Assembly (NCBI RefSeq): GCF_009857835.1 | Contig: NZ_WWCL01000005.1 | Coordinates: forward strand, 62,001-126,000 | DNA: 64,000 nucleotides | Reading direction: 5' to 3' | Source: Duganella fentianensis | Lineage (GTDB): Bacteria; Pseudomonadota; Gammaproteobacteria; Burkholderiales; Burkholderiaceae_D | In this document: positions 16,349 through 24,437 of the stretch, piece after piece | Position numbering within the stretch: position 1 is the stretch's first letter | How the letters are laid out: every line of letters starts with the position of its first letter | Position numbers and translations under genes: made by a program | The notes under the pieces: model-generated | The model's database searches: none | The model's input: only the letters and a program-made list of their open reading frames with translations | What the model was told of the DNA's origin: nothing

Positions 16349-17395
16349 GTGATATTAACTCCAAAGCCGAATTTGGCCGAATCTTCCGCCACCCCTGAAA
16401 CCGATACCGATCTGCTGCTCGACCACGATGGTGAATTCGGCGATGACGAGGATGGTCTGGCGCCGATAGAACTGAACCTCACTTCGGAAGTGTGTGGTCA
16501 GCGTCTGGACAAGGTCATTTCGCATCTGGTGCCGCAATTCTCCCGTGGCCGCCTGCAAATGTGGATTACCGACGGCCACGTCACGGTCGACGGTAAAGTG
16601 GCCAAAAGCACCAAGGATACCGTCTACGGCGACGAGAAGATCGTCATTCTGCCCCAACCTGCGCCGGAAGACGAGGCTTTTAAGCCGGAGCCGATTCCGC
16701 TGAACATCGTTTATGAAGATGAGCACCTGATCGTCATTAACAAACCGGCCGGTCTGGTGGTTCATCCGGGCAATGGCAACTGGTCCGGCACGCTGCTCAA
16801 CGGCCTGCTGCATCACTGCCCGCAGCTGGCGGGCGTGCCCCGTGCCGGCATCGTGCACCGTCTCGACAAAGACACTTCCGGCCTGATGGTGGTGGGCAAG
16901 ACCCTGCCAGCCCAGACCGATCTGGTGCGCCAGCTGGCCGCCCGTACCGTCAAGCGCGAGTACTTTGCGCTGGTGTGGGGTACGCCGCGCCTGAACGGCA
17001 CCATCGACGCGTCCATGGGGCGCCACCCTAAAGACCGCATCAAGATGGCGATTTCGACCAACTTCTCGGCCAAACCGGCCATCACCCATTATCAGGTGCT
17101 GGCCTCGGGCGAGCTGGACCGCCGCCCCGTCAGTCTGGTGCAGTGCCGTCTGGAGACGGGCCGTACCCACCAGATCCGCGTGCACATGATGTCGATCGGC
17201 TTCTCGCTGGTGGGCGACGTCATGTATGGCAAGCAGCATCTGGCCAGCGTATTCCCCCGTCAGGCGCTGCAGGCACGCCGTCTGGGTCTGGTGCATCCGG
17301 CCACGGGGGAGCAGTGCGAATGGCTGGTGCCGCTGGCAGAAGACTTCGCCGAGCTGATCGCCAAGGCCGGCATCGCCGAGCCGGAACAAGTCTGA
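16349..17395 (+). CDS. rluD: 23S rRNA pseudouridine synthase RluD
   Basis: A 348-aa RluA-family enzyme that makes pseudouridines in helix 69 of 23S rRNA (1911, 1915, 1917 in E. coli). It has an S4 RNA-binding domain (GQRLDKVISHLV ... GRLQMWITDGHVTVDG) followed by the synthase domain with the catalytic motif HRLDKDTSGL (Asp173). The start is taken as the GTG at 16349 because AGGAT lies 5 bases upstream; the longer frame begins at a TTG inside bamD. The N-terminus carries an acidic, poorly conserved extension of about 40 residues. It overlaps pgeF by one base (TGATG). Confidence 0.92.
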   Translation: MILTPKPNLAESSATPETDTDLLLDHDGEFGDDEDGLAPIELNLTSEVCGQRLDKVISHLVPQFSRGRLQMWITDGHVTVDGKVAKSTKDTVYGDEKIVILPQPAPEDEAFKPEPIPLNIVYEDEHLIVINKPAGLVVHPGNGNWSGTLLNGLLHHCPQLAGVPRAGIVHRLDKDTSGLMVVGKTLPAQTDLVRQLAARTVKREYFALVWGTPRLNGTIDASMGRHPKDRIKMAISTNFSAKPAITHYQVLASGELDRRPVSLVQCRLETGRTHQIRVHMMSIGFSLVGDVMYGKQHLASVFPRQALQARRLGLVHPATGEQCEWLVPLAEDFAELIAKAGIAEPEQV

Positions 17396-18186
17396 TGACG
17401 GGTAGCACGCAGTGGCTGGTGCCGGACTGGCCGGGCCTGCCCAATCGGGTTGGCGTGCTGTCTACCACTCGTCTCGGTGGCGTCAGTGCGGCGCCGTATG
17501 ACGATGGCGCAGGGCAGGGCGGGCTGAATCTGGGTACCCACGTGGGCGACGACGCTGCACAGGTGGCGCGCAACCGCGCGCTGCTCGGTGCAGCCTTGCC
17601 ATCCGAGCCGGTCTGGCTGGAGCAGGTGCACGGTACGGCCGTAGTGGATATCGCTACAGTGGTCGAAGGACAGGTGCCGCAGGCCGATGCCAGCATTTCC
17701 TCGGCGCCCGGCAAAGTCTGCATCATCATGACGGCCGATTGTCTGCCCGTGCTGTTCTGCGATGCGCTGGGCAAGACGGTAGGCGCGGCCCATGCGGGCT
17801 GGCGCGGTCTGGCCGATGGCGTGCTGGAACAGACGGTGGCCGCCATGCGCGATCACGGCGCGCTGGGCATCACGGCGTGGATGGGGCCGGCTATCGGGCC
17901 TGGCCGCTTCGAAGTAGGGGCAGAAGTGCGGGAAATCTTCCAGCGCCATGCGGCCCATGCCGGTGACGACGTGGAAGCCACGCTGGCCGCTTTCCAGCCC
18001 GTGGCCGGCAAAGACGATAAGTATCTGGCCGATATCTATGCGCTGGCACGCCTGCGCCTGCGTGCGGCCGGTGTGCAGGCCGTGTATGGCGGCAATGAGT
18101 GTACGGCCAGCGATGGCGCGCGCTTCTATTCCTATCGCCGCGATGGCGTCACGGGCCGGCAAGGCTCGTTGATTTGGATCAAATGA
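17395..18186 (+). CDS. pgeF: Peptidoglycan editing factor / multicopper-like PgeF (YfiH)
   Basis: A 263-aa protein of the YfiH/laccase-domain family. The conserved metal ligands are seen in LEQVHGT, TADCLPVLFC and AAHAGWRGL. E. coli YfiH (PgeF) removes wrongly incorporated serine from peptidoglycan precursors, and relatives have purine nucleoside phosphorylase activity. The ATG at 17395 shares its A with the rluD stop and gives a normal-length protein; the longer frame runs into rluD. The rluD-pgeF pair is a conserved operon, often followed by phaC in Burkholderiales, as here. Confidence 0.9.
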   Translation: MTGSTQWLVPDWPGLPNRVGVLSTTRLGGVSAAPYDDGAGQGGLNLGTHVGDDAAQVARNRALLGAALPSEPVWLEQVHGTAVVDIATVVEGQVPQADASISSAPGKVCIIMTADCLPVLFCDALGKTVGAAHAGWRGLADGVLEQTVAAMRDHGALGITAWMGPAIGPGRFEVGAEVREIFQRHAAHAGDDVEATLAAFQPVAGKDDKYLADIYALARLRLRAAGVQAVYGGNECTASDGARFYSYRRDGVTGRQGSLIWIK

Positions 18187-18203
18187 AACAGGCCCGTTCG
18201 GAC

Positions 18204-18464
18204 TTAGTCTCGGGCGGGTTCCTGCGCCGGGTTGTGCGCTCCGGCTTCCGTAGTCTCTACCGCCTGGCGCGCTTCGCGCGCTGCCTGTTCTTCAGCCCGC
18301 CGTCTGGCTTTGCGTTTGCCTGTGCCCGAAATGTAGATCAGGGTGCTCAGTGGCAACACGCAGTAGAACAAAAACGTTACAATTCCCGCAACCACGGTCG
18401 GTTCGGTCAGTGCCATCAGGCCAACCACGTAAATCCAGGCTACAGCAACAATCAGCATACGCAA
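18204..18464 (-). CDS. Small two-helix membrane protein, unknown function
   Basis: An 86-aa protein with two hydrophobic helices (about 3-22 and 24-45), a basic segment (TGKRKARRRAEEQAAREAR) and an acidic C-terminal tail, presumably in the cytoplasm. It is convergent with pgeF (17 bases) and divergent from phaC (41 bases). Similar small proteins are often annotated as hypothetical membrane proteins beside phaC in Burkholderiales, but no function is known to me. The phaC promoter probably lies within or at the start of this gene. Confidence 0.6.
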   Translation of the reverse strand: MRMLIVAVAWIYVVGLMALTEPTVVAGIVTFLFYCVLPLSTLIYISGTGKRKARRRAEEQAAREARQAVETTEAGAHNPAQEPARD

Positions 18465-18505
18465 TCCAGGTAAAGATTTTTAACTAATTTTTTAGGGAAT
18501 CAACC

Positions 18506-20239
18506 ATGAATTTGCCCGACCCTCAAGCTATTGCCAACGCGTGGATGTCGCAGATGAGCGACCCATCACAATGGCAATCCTGGTTTAATCTGGCCCCCAG
18601 TACGGAAGCCAATCCACTGGCCGCCATGATGCAGGAGGTGGGTGCATCGGTAAAGCCGGAAGCCATGGAAACGCTGAAAAATCAGTATCTGCAGGATTTC
18701 GGCCAGCTGTGGCAGGATGTGCTGGCCGGTAAAGCGCCATCCGTATCGGACCGTCGCTTCACTTCGCCCGCATGGCAGGGCAATCCCATGTCGACCTTTA
18801 ATGCAGCATCATACCTGCTCAATGCCAGATTCCTGAATGCCATGGTGGATACGGTGGAGACTACGCCGCAGCAGAAGCAGAAAATCCGCTTTGCCGTGCA
18901 GCAGATCATCGATGCCATGTCGCCGGCCAACTTCCTCGCCACCAATCCGGAAGCCCAGCAGAAGCTGATCGAAACCAAGGGCGAAAGCCTGACCAAGGGC
19001 CTGGCGAATATGCTGGCCGATATGAACAAGGGCCATATTTCCCTGTCCGACGAGAGCGCTTTCGAAGTGGGCCGCAATCTGGCGACCACGCCCGGTTCCG
19101 TGGTGTTCGAGAACGAACTGTTCCAGCTGATCCAGTACGCGCCGCTGACGCCTACCGTGCACCAGCGCCCGCTGCTGATGGTGCCGCCGTGTATCAACAA
19201 GTTCTACATTCTGGACTTGCAGCCGGAAAACTCGCTGGTGCGCTACGCGGTAGAGCAGGGCAATACCGTGTTCCTGATTTCGTGGCGCAATCCCGACAAG
19301 AGCATGACCGGCACCAGCTGGGATGACTATGTGCAGGATGGCGTGATCGAAGCCATCAACGTCACGCAGGAAATCAGCGGCCAGCAGCAGCTCAACATGC
19401 TGGGCTTCTGCGTGGGCGGTACGCTGGTCTCGACGGCGCTGGCCGTGCTGGCTGCGCGCGACCAGCATCCGGCTGCCAGCCTGACCCTGCTGACCACCTT
19501 CCTCGACTTTGCCGACACGGGTGTGCTCAGCGTGTTCGTCGATGAAACCCAGGTGGCGCTGCGCGAACAGCAGTTCCGTGACGGCGGCCTGATGCCGGGG
19601 CGCGATCTGGCCAGCACCTTCTCCAGCCTGCGGCCGAACGATCTGGTGTGGAACTATGTGCAGTCCAACTACCTCAAAGGCAACGAGCCGCCCGCGTTCG
19701 ATCTGCTGTACTGGAATTCGGACAGCACCAATCTGCCGGGGCCGATGTTCTGCTGGTATCTGCGTAACACCTATCTGGAAAACAAACTCAAGACGGGCAA
19801 GCTCAAGGTGGCTGGCGAGGCCGTCGATCTGACGGCGATACAGGCACCCGTGTTCATCTACGGCTCGCGCGAAGACCACATCGTGCCGTGGACCTCGGCT
19901 TTCGAGTCGATCAACATCCTCAATCCGGGCAAGGCCAAGGCCAACCGTTTCGTGCTCGGCGCTTCCGGCCACATCGCCGGCGTGATCAATTCGGCAGCCA
20001 AGAACAAGCGCAGCTACTGGGTCAATGACGCCGTACCGGCGCGCGGTAGCAAGCGTCAGGATGCCGAGCAATGGCTGGCCGGCGCTACCGAAGTGCCGGG
20101 CAGCTGGTGGCCACAGTGGGCAGACTTCCTTGCCACCCATGGCGGTAAAGACGTCAAAGCCAAGGCAAAACCGGGCAATGCCCGCTATCAGCCTATCGAG
20201 GCGGCACCGGGGCGCTACGTCAAGGCCAAAGCCGATTAA
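18506..20239 (+). CDS. phaC: Class I polyhydroxyalkanoate synthase PhaC
   Basis: A 577-aa polymerase that joins 3-hydroxyacyl-CoA units, mainly 3-hydroxybutyryl-CoA, into storage polyester on cytoplasmic granules. The lipase-like box GFCVGG holds the nucleophile Cys302; the partner residues are Asp457 (SREDHIVPW) and His489 (GASGHIAGV). Length and the N-terminal domain fit the class I single-subunit enzyme. AGGGAA precedes the ATG. The synthesis genes phaA and phaB are not next to it. A C-terminal KAKAKPGN-like basic tail is present. phaR follows 197 bases downstream. Confidence 0.95.
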   Translation: MNLPDPQAIANAWMSQMSDPSQWQSWFNLAPSTEANPLAAMMQEVGASVKPEAMETLKNQYLQDFGQLWQDVLAGKAPSVSDRRFTSPAWQGNPMSTFNAASYLLNARFLNAMVDTVETTPQQKQKIRFAVQQIIDAMSPANFLATNPEAQQKLIETKGESLTKGLANMLADMNKGHISLSDESAFEVGRNLATTPGSVVFENELFQLIQYAPLTPTVHQRPLLMVPPCINKFYILDLQPENSLVRYAVEQGNTVFLISWRNPDKSMTGTSWDDYVQDGVIEAINVTQEISGQQQLNMLGFCVGGTLVSTALAVLAARDQHPAASLTLLTTFLDFADTGVLSVFVDETQVALREQQFRDGGLMPGRDLASTFSSLRPNDLVWNYVQSNYLKGNEPPAFDLLYWNSDSTNLPGPMFCWYLRNTYLENKLKTGKLKVAGEAVDLTAIQAPVFIYGSREDHIVPWTSAFESINILNPGKAKANRFVLGASGHIAGVINSAAKNKRSYWVNDAVPARGSKRQDAEQWLAGATEVPGSWWPQWADFLATHGGKDVKAKAKPGNARYQPIEAAPGRYVKAKAD

Positions 20240-20280
20240 GTGGGAGTTGAGGGGCAGAAGTATGAGTAAAACTCAACTTC

Positions 20281-20346
20281 GTTGCGTTGCAATAAGACCC
20301 ATAGTTAAGATGGTTAGTGCAACTTATGCTTTTTCCCCTCTATAAT
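20281..20346 (+). promoter_or_regulatory. phaR promoter with a 10-bp inverted repeat
   Basis: A perfect -10 TATAAT is at 20341-20346. Upstream, GTTGCAATAA (20286-20295) and TTAGTGCAAC (20314-20323) form an inverted repeat matching at 9 of 10 positions, with 18 bases between the arms. The right arm covers the -35 region. PhaR proteins of other bacteria autoregulate by binding TGC-containing sites near their own promoter, so this is a reasonable PhaR operator. The assignment is inference. Confidence 0.5.
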
Positions 20347-20436
20347 AGGTGTAGGTAACTGGGAAAGCGGACTAGGGTTCGCTTCTTTTTTTCGAATTGA
20401 TGGAGTATGCGCTGCGGCGCAATAAACGGACTTGTG

Positions 20437-21000
20437 ATGAGTAGTACGAAAAAAAATGCTGACCGTCTGATTAAAAAATACCCGAACCGCCGTCTGTATG
20501 ACACGCAGACCAGTTCCTATATCACGCTGACGGACGTGAAACAGCTGGTGCTGGACAATGAACAATTTACCGTTGTCGATGCCAAGACCAATGAAGACCT
20601 GAGCCGCAGCATCCTGCTGCAGATCATTCTGGAAGAAGAGGCCAGCGGCGTGCCGATGTTCTCGACCGATGTGCTGGCCCAGATCATCCGCTTCTACGGC
20701 CACGCCATGCAGGGCATGATGGGCTCGTATCTGGAAAAGAACGTACAGGCTTTCACCGACATCCAGCGCAAGTTCACCGGTAGTGCCGTGGGCGGCCTCG
20801 ATGGCAAAGCCTTTAGCCCGGAAATGTGGACCCAGTTCATGAACGTGCAGGGCCCTATGATGCAAGGCATGATGAATAACTACATCGACCAGAGCAAGAG
20901 CCTGTTCGTGCAGATGCAGGAGCAGATGCAGAGCCAGAGCAAGAACCTGTTCGGTACTTTCCCGTTTGCTCCCGGCACGGCACCAACCGAGAAGAAGTAA
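20437..21000 (+). CDS. phaR: Polyhydroxyalkanoate synthesis repressor PhaR
   Basis: A 187-aa DNA- and granule-binding repressor. The N-terminal PHB/PHA accumulation regulator domain (LIKKYPNRRLYDTQTSSYIT) is almost invariant, and the PHB_acc domain follows (FSTDVLAQIIRFYGHAMQGM). The C-terminus is rich in Met and Gln (QMQEQMQSQSKN). PhaR represses phasin genes and its own gene, and is titrated off DNA by nascent PHB granules. The ATG at 20437 fits the family start; the ATG at 20407 adds ten unconserved residues. A strong hairpin follows the stop. Confidence 0.92.
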   Translation: MSSTKKNADRLIKKYPNRRLYDTQTSSYITLTDVKQLVLDNEQFTVVDAKTNEDLSRSILLQIILEEEASGVPMFSTDVLAQIIRFYGHAMQGMMGSYLEKNVQAFTDIQRKFTGSAVGGLDGKAFSPEMWTQFMNVQGPMMQGMMNNYIDQSKSLFVQMQEQMQSQSKNLFGTFPFAPGTAPTEKK

Positions 21001-21014
21001 GTTTTATCCGGTAT

Positions 21015-21036
21015 CGCCGGTCCGTTCGGGCCGGCG
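21015..21036 (+). terminator. Hairpin after phaR without a T run
   Basis: A 9-bp stem (CGCCGGTCC / GGGCCGGCG with one G-T pair) and a GTTC loop start 14 bases after the phaR stop. There is no T tract, so it may be a 3'-end stabiliser or an aid to Rho termination rather than an intrinsic terminator. Confidence 0.45.
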
Positions 21037-21112
21037 CTCGTGACAGAACGGCATGTCCACCTGTGTGGCCGTGCCGTTTTCGTATCTGTATTGCAAAAAC
21101 TCGATATTTCCG

Positions 21113-21142
21113 TTGACACAAGAAATTCCTAGGCATTACTAT
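21113..21142 (+). promoter_or_regulatory. Promoter of the beta-glucosidase/ABC operon
   Basis: A perfect -35 TTGACA at 21113-21118 and a -10 TACTAT at 21137-21142 are separated by 18 bases. The predicted start is near 21149, just before the LacI-type operator. It is the best sigma-70 match seen in the window. Confidence 0.65.
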
Positions 21143-21155
21143 CGCTTACCTGAAG

Positions 21156-21169
21156 TGGAAACGATTCCA
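21156..21169 (+). promoter_or_regulatory. LacI-family operator at the beta-glucosidase promoter
   Basis: TGGAAACGATTCCA is a near-perfect palindrome centred on CG (TGGAA and TTCCA arms, one mismatched pair), as usual for LacI/GalR-type operators. It lies about 7 bases after the predicted transcription start, where a bound repressor would block initiation or early elongation. The likely protein is the LacI-type regulator at 26190-27200. Confidence 0.65.
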
Positions 21170-21203
21170 AAATAGTTATCTGAGTATTTGATAGGGAGTG
21201 TCT

Positions 21204-22571
21204 GTGGTGTCCGTAGCGCTGGATCAGAGTATGTTGCCGCCCGCCGATTCGGTGCTGTGGCAGAAGAATTTCCTGCTGGGTGCCGCCACGGCAGCCTATC
21301 AGATCGAAGGTGCTATCCACGCGGATGGCCGTGTGCCCTCGATCTGGGATACGTTCTCGGCTACCCCCGGCAAAGTGCTGGCCGGGGATACGGGGGCTGT
21401 CGCCTGCGACCATTACCACCGCTGGGAAGAGGATGTGGCCTTGCTGGACATGCTCAAGGTGGATGCCTACCGTCTGTCGATCGCCTGGCCGCGCGTGATG
21501 ACGGCCGAGGGCCAGCCGAATCAGGCCGGCATCGCCTTCTATCGCAAGCTGCTGCAGGCGCTGCGCGCCCAAGGCATGAAAACTTTCGTCACCCTGTATC
21601 ACTGGGATCTGCCCCAGCATCTGGAAGATCAGGGCGGCTGGACCAACCGCGCTACGGCTTACCGGTTTGCCGAATATGCCGACATGATCAGCCGCGAACT
21701 GGCCGGTCTGGTCGATGCGTGGGCGACGCTGAACGAGCCATGGTGTTCGGCCTGGCTGGGCTATGGCAATGGCCACCACGCACCGGGCAAGCAGGATGTG
21801 AAGCTGGCCACGCAGGCCATGCACCATCTGCTGCTGGGCCATGGTCTGGCCATGGCGCATCTGCGTGCCAACGATCCGGCTGCGCAGGCAGGCATCGTGG
21901 TCAATGTAGGCCATGCCACCACCACCGGCAACCGCGAAGCTGACCAGCGCGCCGCCATGCTGTTCGAAGTGCAGAACAATCAGTGGGTGCTCGATCCGCT
22001 GCTCAAGCAAAGCTATCCGGCTGCCCTGTGGGAGCTGTGGCCCGACGCCCAGCCCCTGATGCAGGAAGGCGATCTGGCCATCATCGGCGCGAAAGTCGAT
22101 TACCTCGGCATCAATTACTATTTCCGCAGCAATGTGGTCAGCGATGGCCAGCATGGCTACACGGAAGTGCCGCTGGACGATGTGGAGCGCACCCAGATGG
22201 GCTGGGAAGTCTATCCCGACGGCTTGCGCCATCTGCTGGTTGGCTTCAAGCGCGATTACCCCCAGCTGCCGCCCATCTATATCACGGAGAACGGCATGGC
22301 TTCGGACGATAAAGTGGTCGATGGTGAGGTCAACGATAGCCAGCGCATCAGCTTCTTCAACCGCCATCTGGCCGCTGTCGATCAGGCGGTCAAAGCCGGG
22401 GTAGATGTGCGTGGCTATTTTATCTGGTCGCTGCTCGATAACTTCGAATGGGCTTTCGGCTACGAGCGCCGCTTCGGCATCGTTCATGTCGACTACACCA
22501 CGCAGCAGCGCACGCCCAAGCGTAGCGCCCAGCTGGTGCAGCAGTTCCTCGCTGCACGGCGCAGCAAATAG
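21204..22571 (+). CDS. GH1 family beta-glucosidase
   Basis: A cytoplasmic glycoside hydrolase of family 1, about 455 aa, with no signal peptide. It has the N-terminal FLLGAATAAYQIEGA, the acid/base in TLNEPW (Glu178) and the nucleophile in YITENGM (Glu362). It should cleave beta-linked di- or oligosaccharides such as cellobiose after import by the ABC transporter encoded next. The start is a GTG; three in-frame GTGs occur (21198, 21204, 21207), and AGGGAG at 21193-21198 best fits 21204 or 21207. It is under a strong promoter with a LacI-type operator. The exact sugar is not known. Confidence 0.9.
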   Translation: MVSVALDQSMLPPADSVLWQKNFLLGAATAAYQIEGAIHADGRVPSIWDTFSATPGKVLAGDTGAVACDHYHRWEEDVALLDMLKVDAYRLSIAWPRVMTAEGQPNQAGIAFYRKLLQALRAQGMKTFVTLYHWDLPQHLEDQGGWTNRATAYRFAEYADMISRELAGLVDAWATLNEPWCSAWLGYGNGHHAPGKQDVKLATQAMHHLLLGHGLAMAHLRANDPAAQAGIVVNVGHATTTGNREADQRAAMLFEVQNNQWVLDPLLKQSYPAALWELWPDAQPLMQEGDLAIIGAKVDYLGINYYFRSNVVSDGQHGYTEVPLDDVERTQMGWEVYPDGLRHLLVGFKRDYPQLPPIYITENGMASDDKVVDGEVNDSQRISFFNRHLAAVDQAVKAGVDVRGYFIWSLLDNFEWAFGYERRFGIVHVDYTTQQRTPKRSAQLVQQFLAARRSK

Positions 22572-22638
22572 TGTCCAGGCATTGAGTTTCGCTCGGCCAA
22601 CCGCATAAAATGGGCGTAACACGTCCTCAGGAGACAGA

Positions 22639-23556
22639 ATGAACAAGGCTAACCAGCCGGGCAGGGTGGTGCGCAGGCGCCAGCGGGTATCGCTGGCTGC
22701 CTACCTTGCGCTGCTGCCGATGGCGGCCACAGTGCTGCTGGCGTATCTGGGTACCATGCTGTGGACGGCGCGCGTGTCCGTCAGCAGTTCGCGCACCTTC
22801 CCCAATAGTGATTTCGTCGGCGCGGCCCAGTACATCCGCCTGTTCAATAACGAGCGCTGGCTGCTGTCGCTGCAGAATATCGCCATCTACGGCGTGCTGT
22901 TCATCATCGCCTGTCTGGCGATCGGTTTTCTGCTGGCCGTGTTCATCGACCAGAAGGTGATGGCGGAGGGCGCTTTGCGTACCGTCTTCCTGTATCCGTA
23001 TGCGATGTCGTTTGTGGCCACGGGCCTGATCTGGCAATGGATACTCAATCCCGAACTGGGCATACAGGAAGTGCTGCACAAGCTGGGCTTTACCGAAGCG
23101 CGCTTCGACTGGATTGTGGATCAGGACATGGCGATCTATACCATCGTGATCGCCACCGTATGGCAGGCCTCCGGTCTGGTGATGGCGCTGATGCTGTCCG
23201 GCCTGCGCGGGGTGGACGAGGAAATCTGGAAGGCCGCCCGCATCGACGGCATACCGCGCTGGCGCGTGTATCTGAGTATCGTGCTGCCGATGATGGGCGC
23301 CTCGCTGTCGACGGCTTTTGTGCTGCTGTTCGTGATGGTGGTGAAAGTGTTCGATGCGGTGGTGGCCATGACGCAGGGCGGCCCCGGGACGGCCAGCGAA
23401 GTGCCGGCCAAATTCATCATGGATTATCTGTTCGGCCGGGCCAATATCGGCCTTGCTTCGGCCGCCTCCATCGTGCTGCTGGCGACCGTGCTGGCCATCG
23501 TCGCGCCGCTGTACTTTGTGCGTAGCCGCCGTGCTGCCAAAGGCGGTGCAGCATGA
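22639..23556 (+). CDS. Sugar ABC transporter permease (MalF/UgpA type)
   Basis: A 305-aa inner-membrane protein with about six helices and the EAA loop EEIWKAARIDGIPRWRVYLS that contacts the ATPase. It belongs to the CUT1 class, which imports di- and oligosaccharides and glycerol phosphates. A good ribosome site (AGGAGA) precedes the ATG, 67 bases after the beta-glucosidase stop. It overlaps the second permease by 4 bases (ATGA). Together with its neighbours it forms an importer for a beta-glucoside-like sugar (inference from the GH1 gene). Confidence 0.88.
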   Translation: MNKANQPGRVVRRRQRVSLAAYLALLPMAATVLLAYLGTMLWTARVSVSSSRTFPNSDFVGAAQYIRLFNNERWLLSLQNIAIYGVLFIIACLAIGFLLAVFIDQKVMAEGALRTVFLYPYAMSFVATGLIWQWILNPELGIQEVLHKLGFTEARFDWIVDQDMAIYTIVIATVWQASGLVMALMLSGLRGVDEEIWKAARIDGIPRWRVYLSIVLPMMGASLSTAFVLLFVMVVKVFDAVVAMTQGGPGTASEVPAKFIMDYLFGRANIGLASAASIVLLATVLAIVAPLYFVRSRRAAKGGAA

Positions 23557-24434
23557 GCGCCGTATCGAAACCGCGCCGCACGCCGGGCTGGACTCCCGCC
23601 CGCATGGGCGTGTATGGCTTCCTGATCGTGGCGGCCCTGTTCTTCCTGCTGCCGCTATATGTGATGCTGGTAACCTCGCTTAAACCGATGGAAGAAATCC
23701 GCCTCGGCACGCTGTTCGCGTTGCCGCTGCATCCCACGCTGGAACCATGGCTGCAGGCGTGGCAGTCGGCCTGCACGGGGCTGGAATGCGACGGTATCCG
23801 CGGCGGCTTCTGGAATTCCGTCGCCATCGTCGTGCCCAGCACCATACTGTCCATCGCCATCGGTGCAGTGAACGGCTATGCGCTGTCGTTCTGGCGTCCA
23901 CGTGGTGCGGGGCTGCTGTTTGCCATCCTGATGATGGGCGCATTTATACCTGTGCAGGTGATGGTGTATCCGCTGGTGCGCATGCTGGCCACGCTGAATC
24001 TGTATAGCTCGCTGCCCGGCATTGTGCTGATCCACACCATCTTCGGCATGCCCGTGATGACGCTGCTGTTCCGTAACTACTATGCGGCGCTGCCGGTGGA
24101 ACTGTTCAAGGCCGCGCGTATCGATGGTGGCGGTTTCTGGCGCATCTTCCTGCAACTGATGCTGCCCATGTCCACGCCGGTGATCGTGGTGGCGGTGATC
24201 ATGCAGGTTACGGGCATCTGGAACGACTTTTTGTTAGGGCTGGTGTTTGCCGGTACCGATCATCTGCCGATGACGGTACAGCTGAATAACATCATCAACA
24301 CCACCACGGGCGAGCGTCTGTACAACGTCAACATGGCCGCCACCATCCTGACGTCGCTGGTGCCGCTGGCTCTCTATTTCATTTCTGGCCGCTGGTTCGT
24401 GCGCGGCATCGCCTCTGGCGCGGTTAAAGGATAA
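23553..24434 (+). CDS. Sugar ABC transporter permease (MalG/UgpE type)
   Basis: A 293-aa inner-membrane protein with about six helices and the EAA motif VELFKAARIDGGGFWRIFLQ. It is the second half of the CUT1 permease heterodimer. A segment with two cysteines between helices 1 and 2 (SACTGLECDGIRGG) forms a periplasmic loop that is longer than usual; such a loop is seen in several glucose/trehalose-type CUT1 permeases. It is followed 3 bases later by the ATPase gene. Confidence 0.88.
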   Translation: MSAVSKPRRTPGWTPARMGVYGFLIVAALFFLLPLYVMLVTSLKPMEEIRLGTLFALPLHPTLEPWLQAWQSACTGLECDGIRGGFWNSVAIVVPSTILSIAIGAVNGYALSFWRPRGAGLLFAILMMGAFIPVQVMVYPLVRMLATLNLYSSLPGIVLIHTIFGMPVMTLLFRNYYAALPVELFKAARIDGGGFWRIFLQLMLPMSTPVIVVAVIMQVTGIWNDFLLGLVFAGTDHLPMTVQLNNIINTTTGERLYNVNMAATILTSLVPLALYFISGRWFVRGIASGAVKG

Positions 24435-24437
24435 AGC

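Noticed and set aside
20365..20392. Attenuator-like stem (AAGCG/CGCTT) and T run in the phaR leader
   Set aside because: The stem has only 5 bp with a 10-base loop; too weak to call a terminator, although the T run is real.
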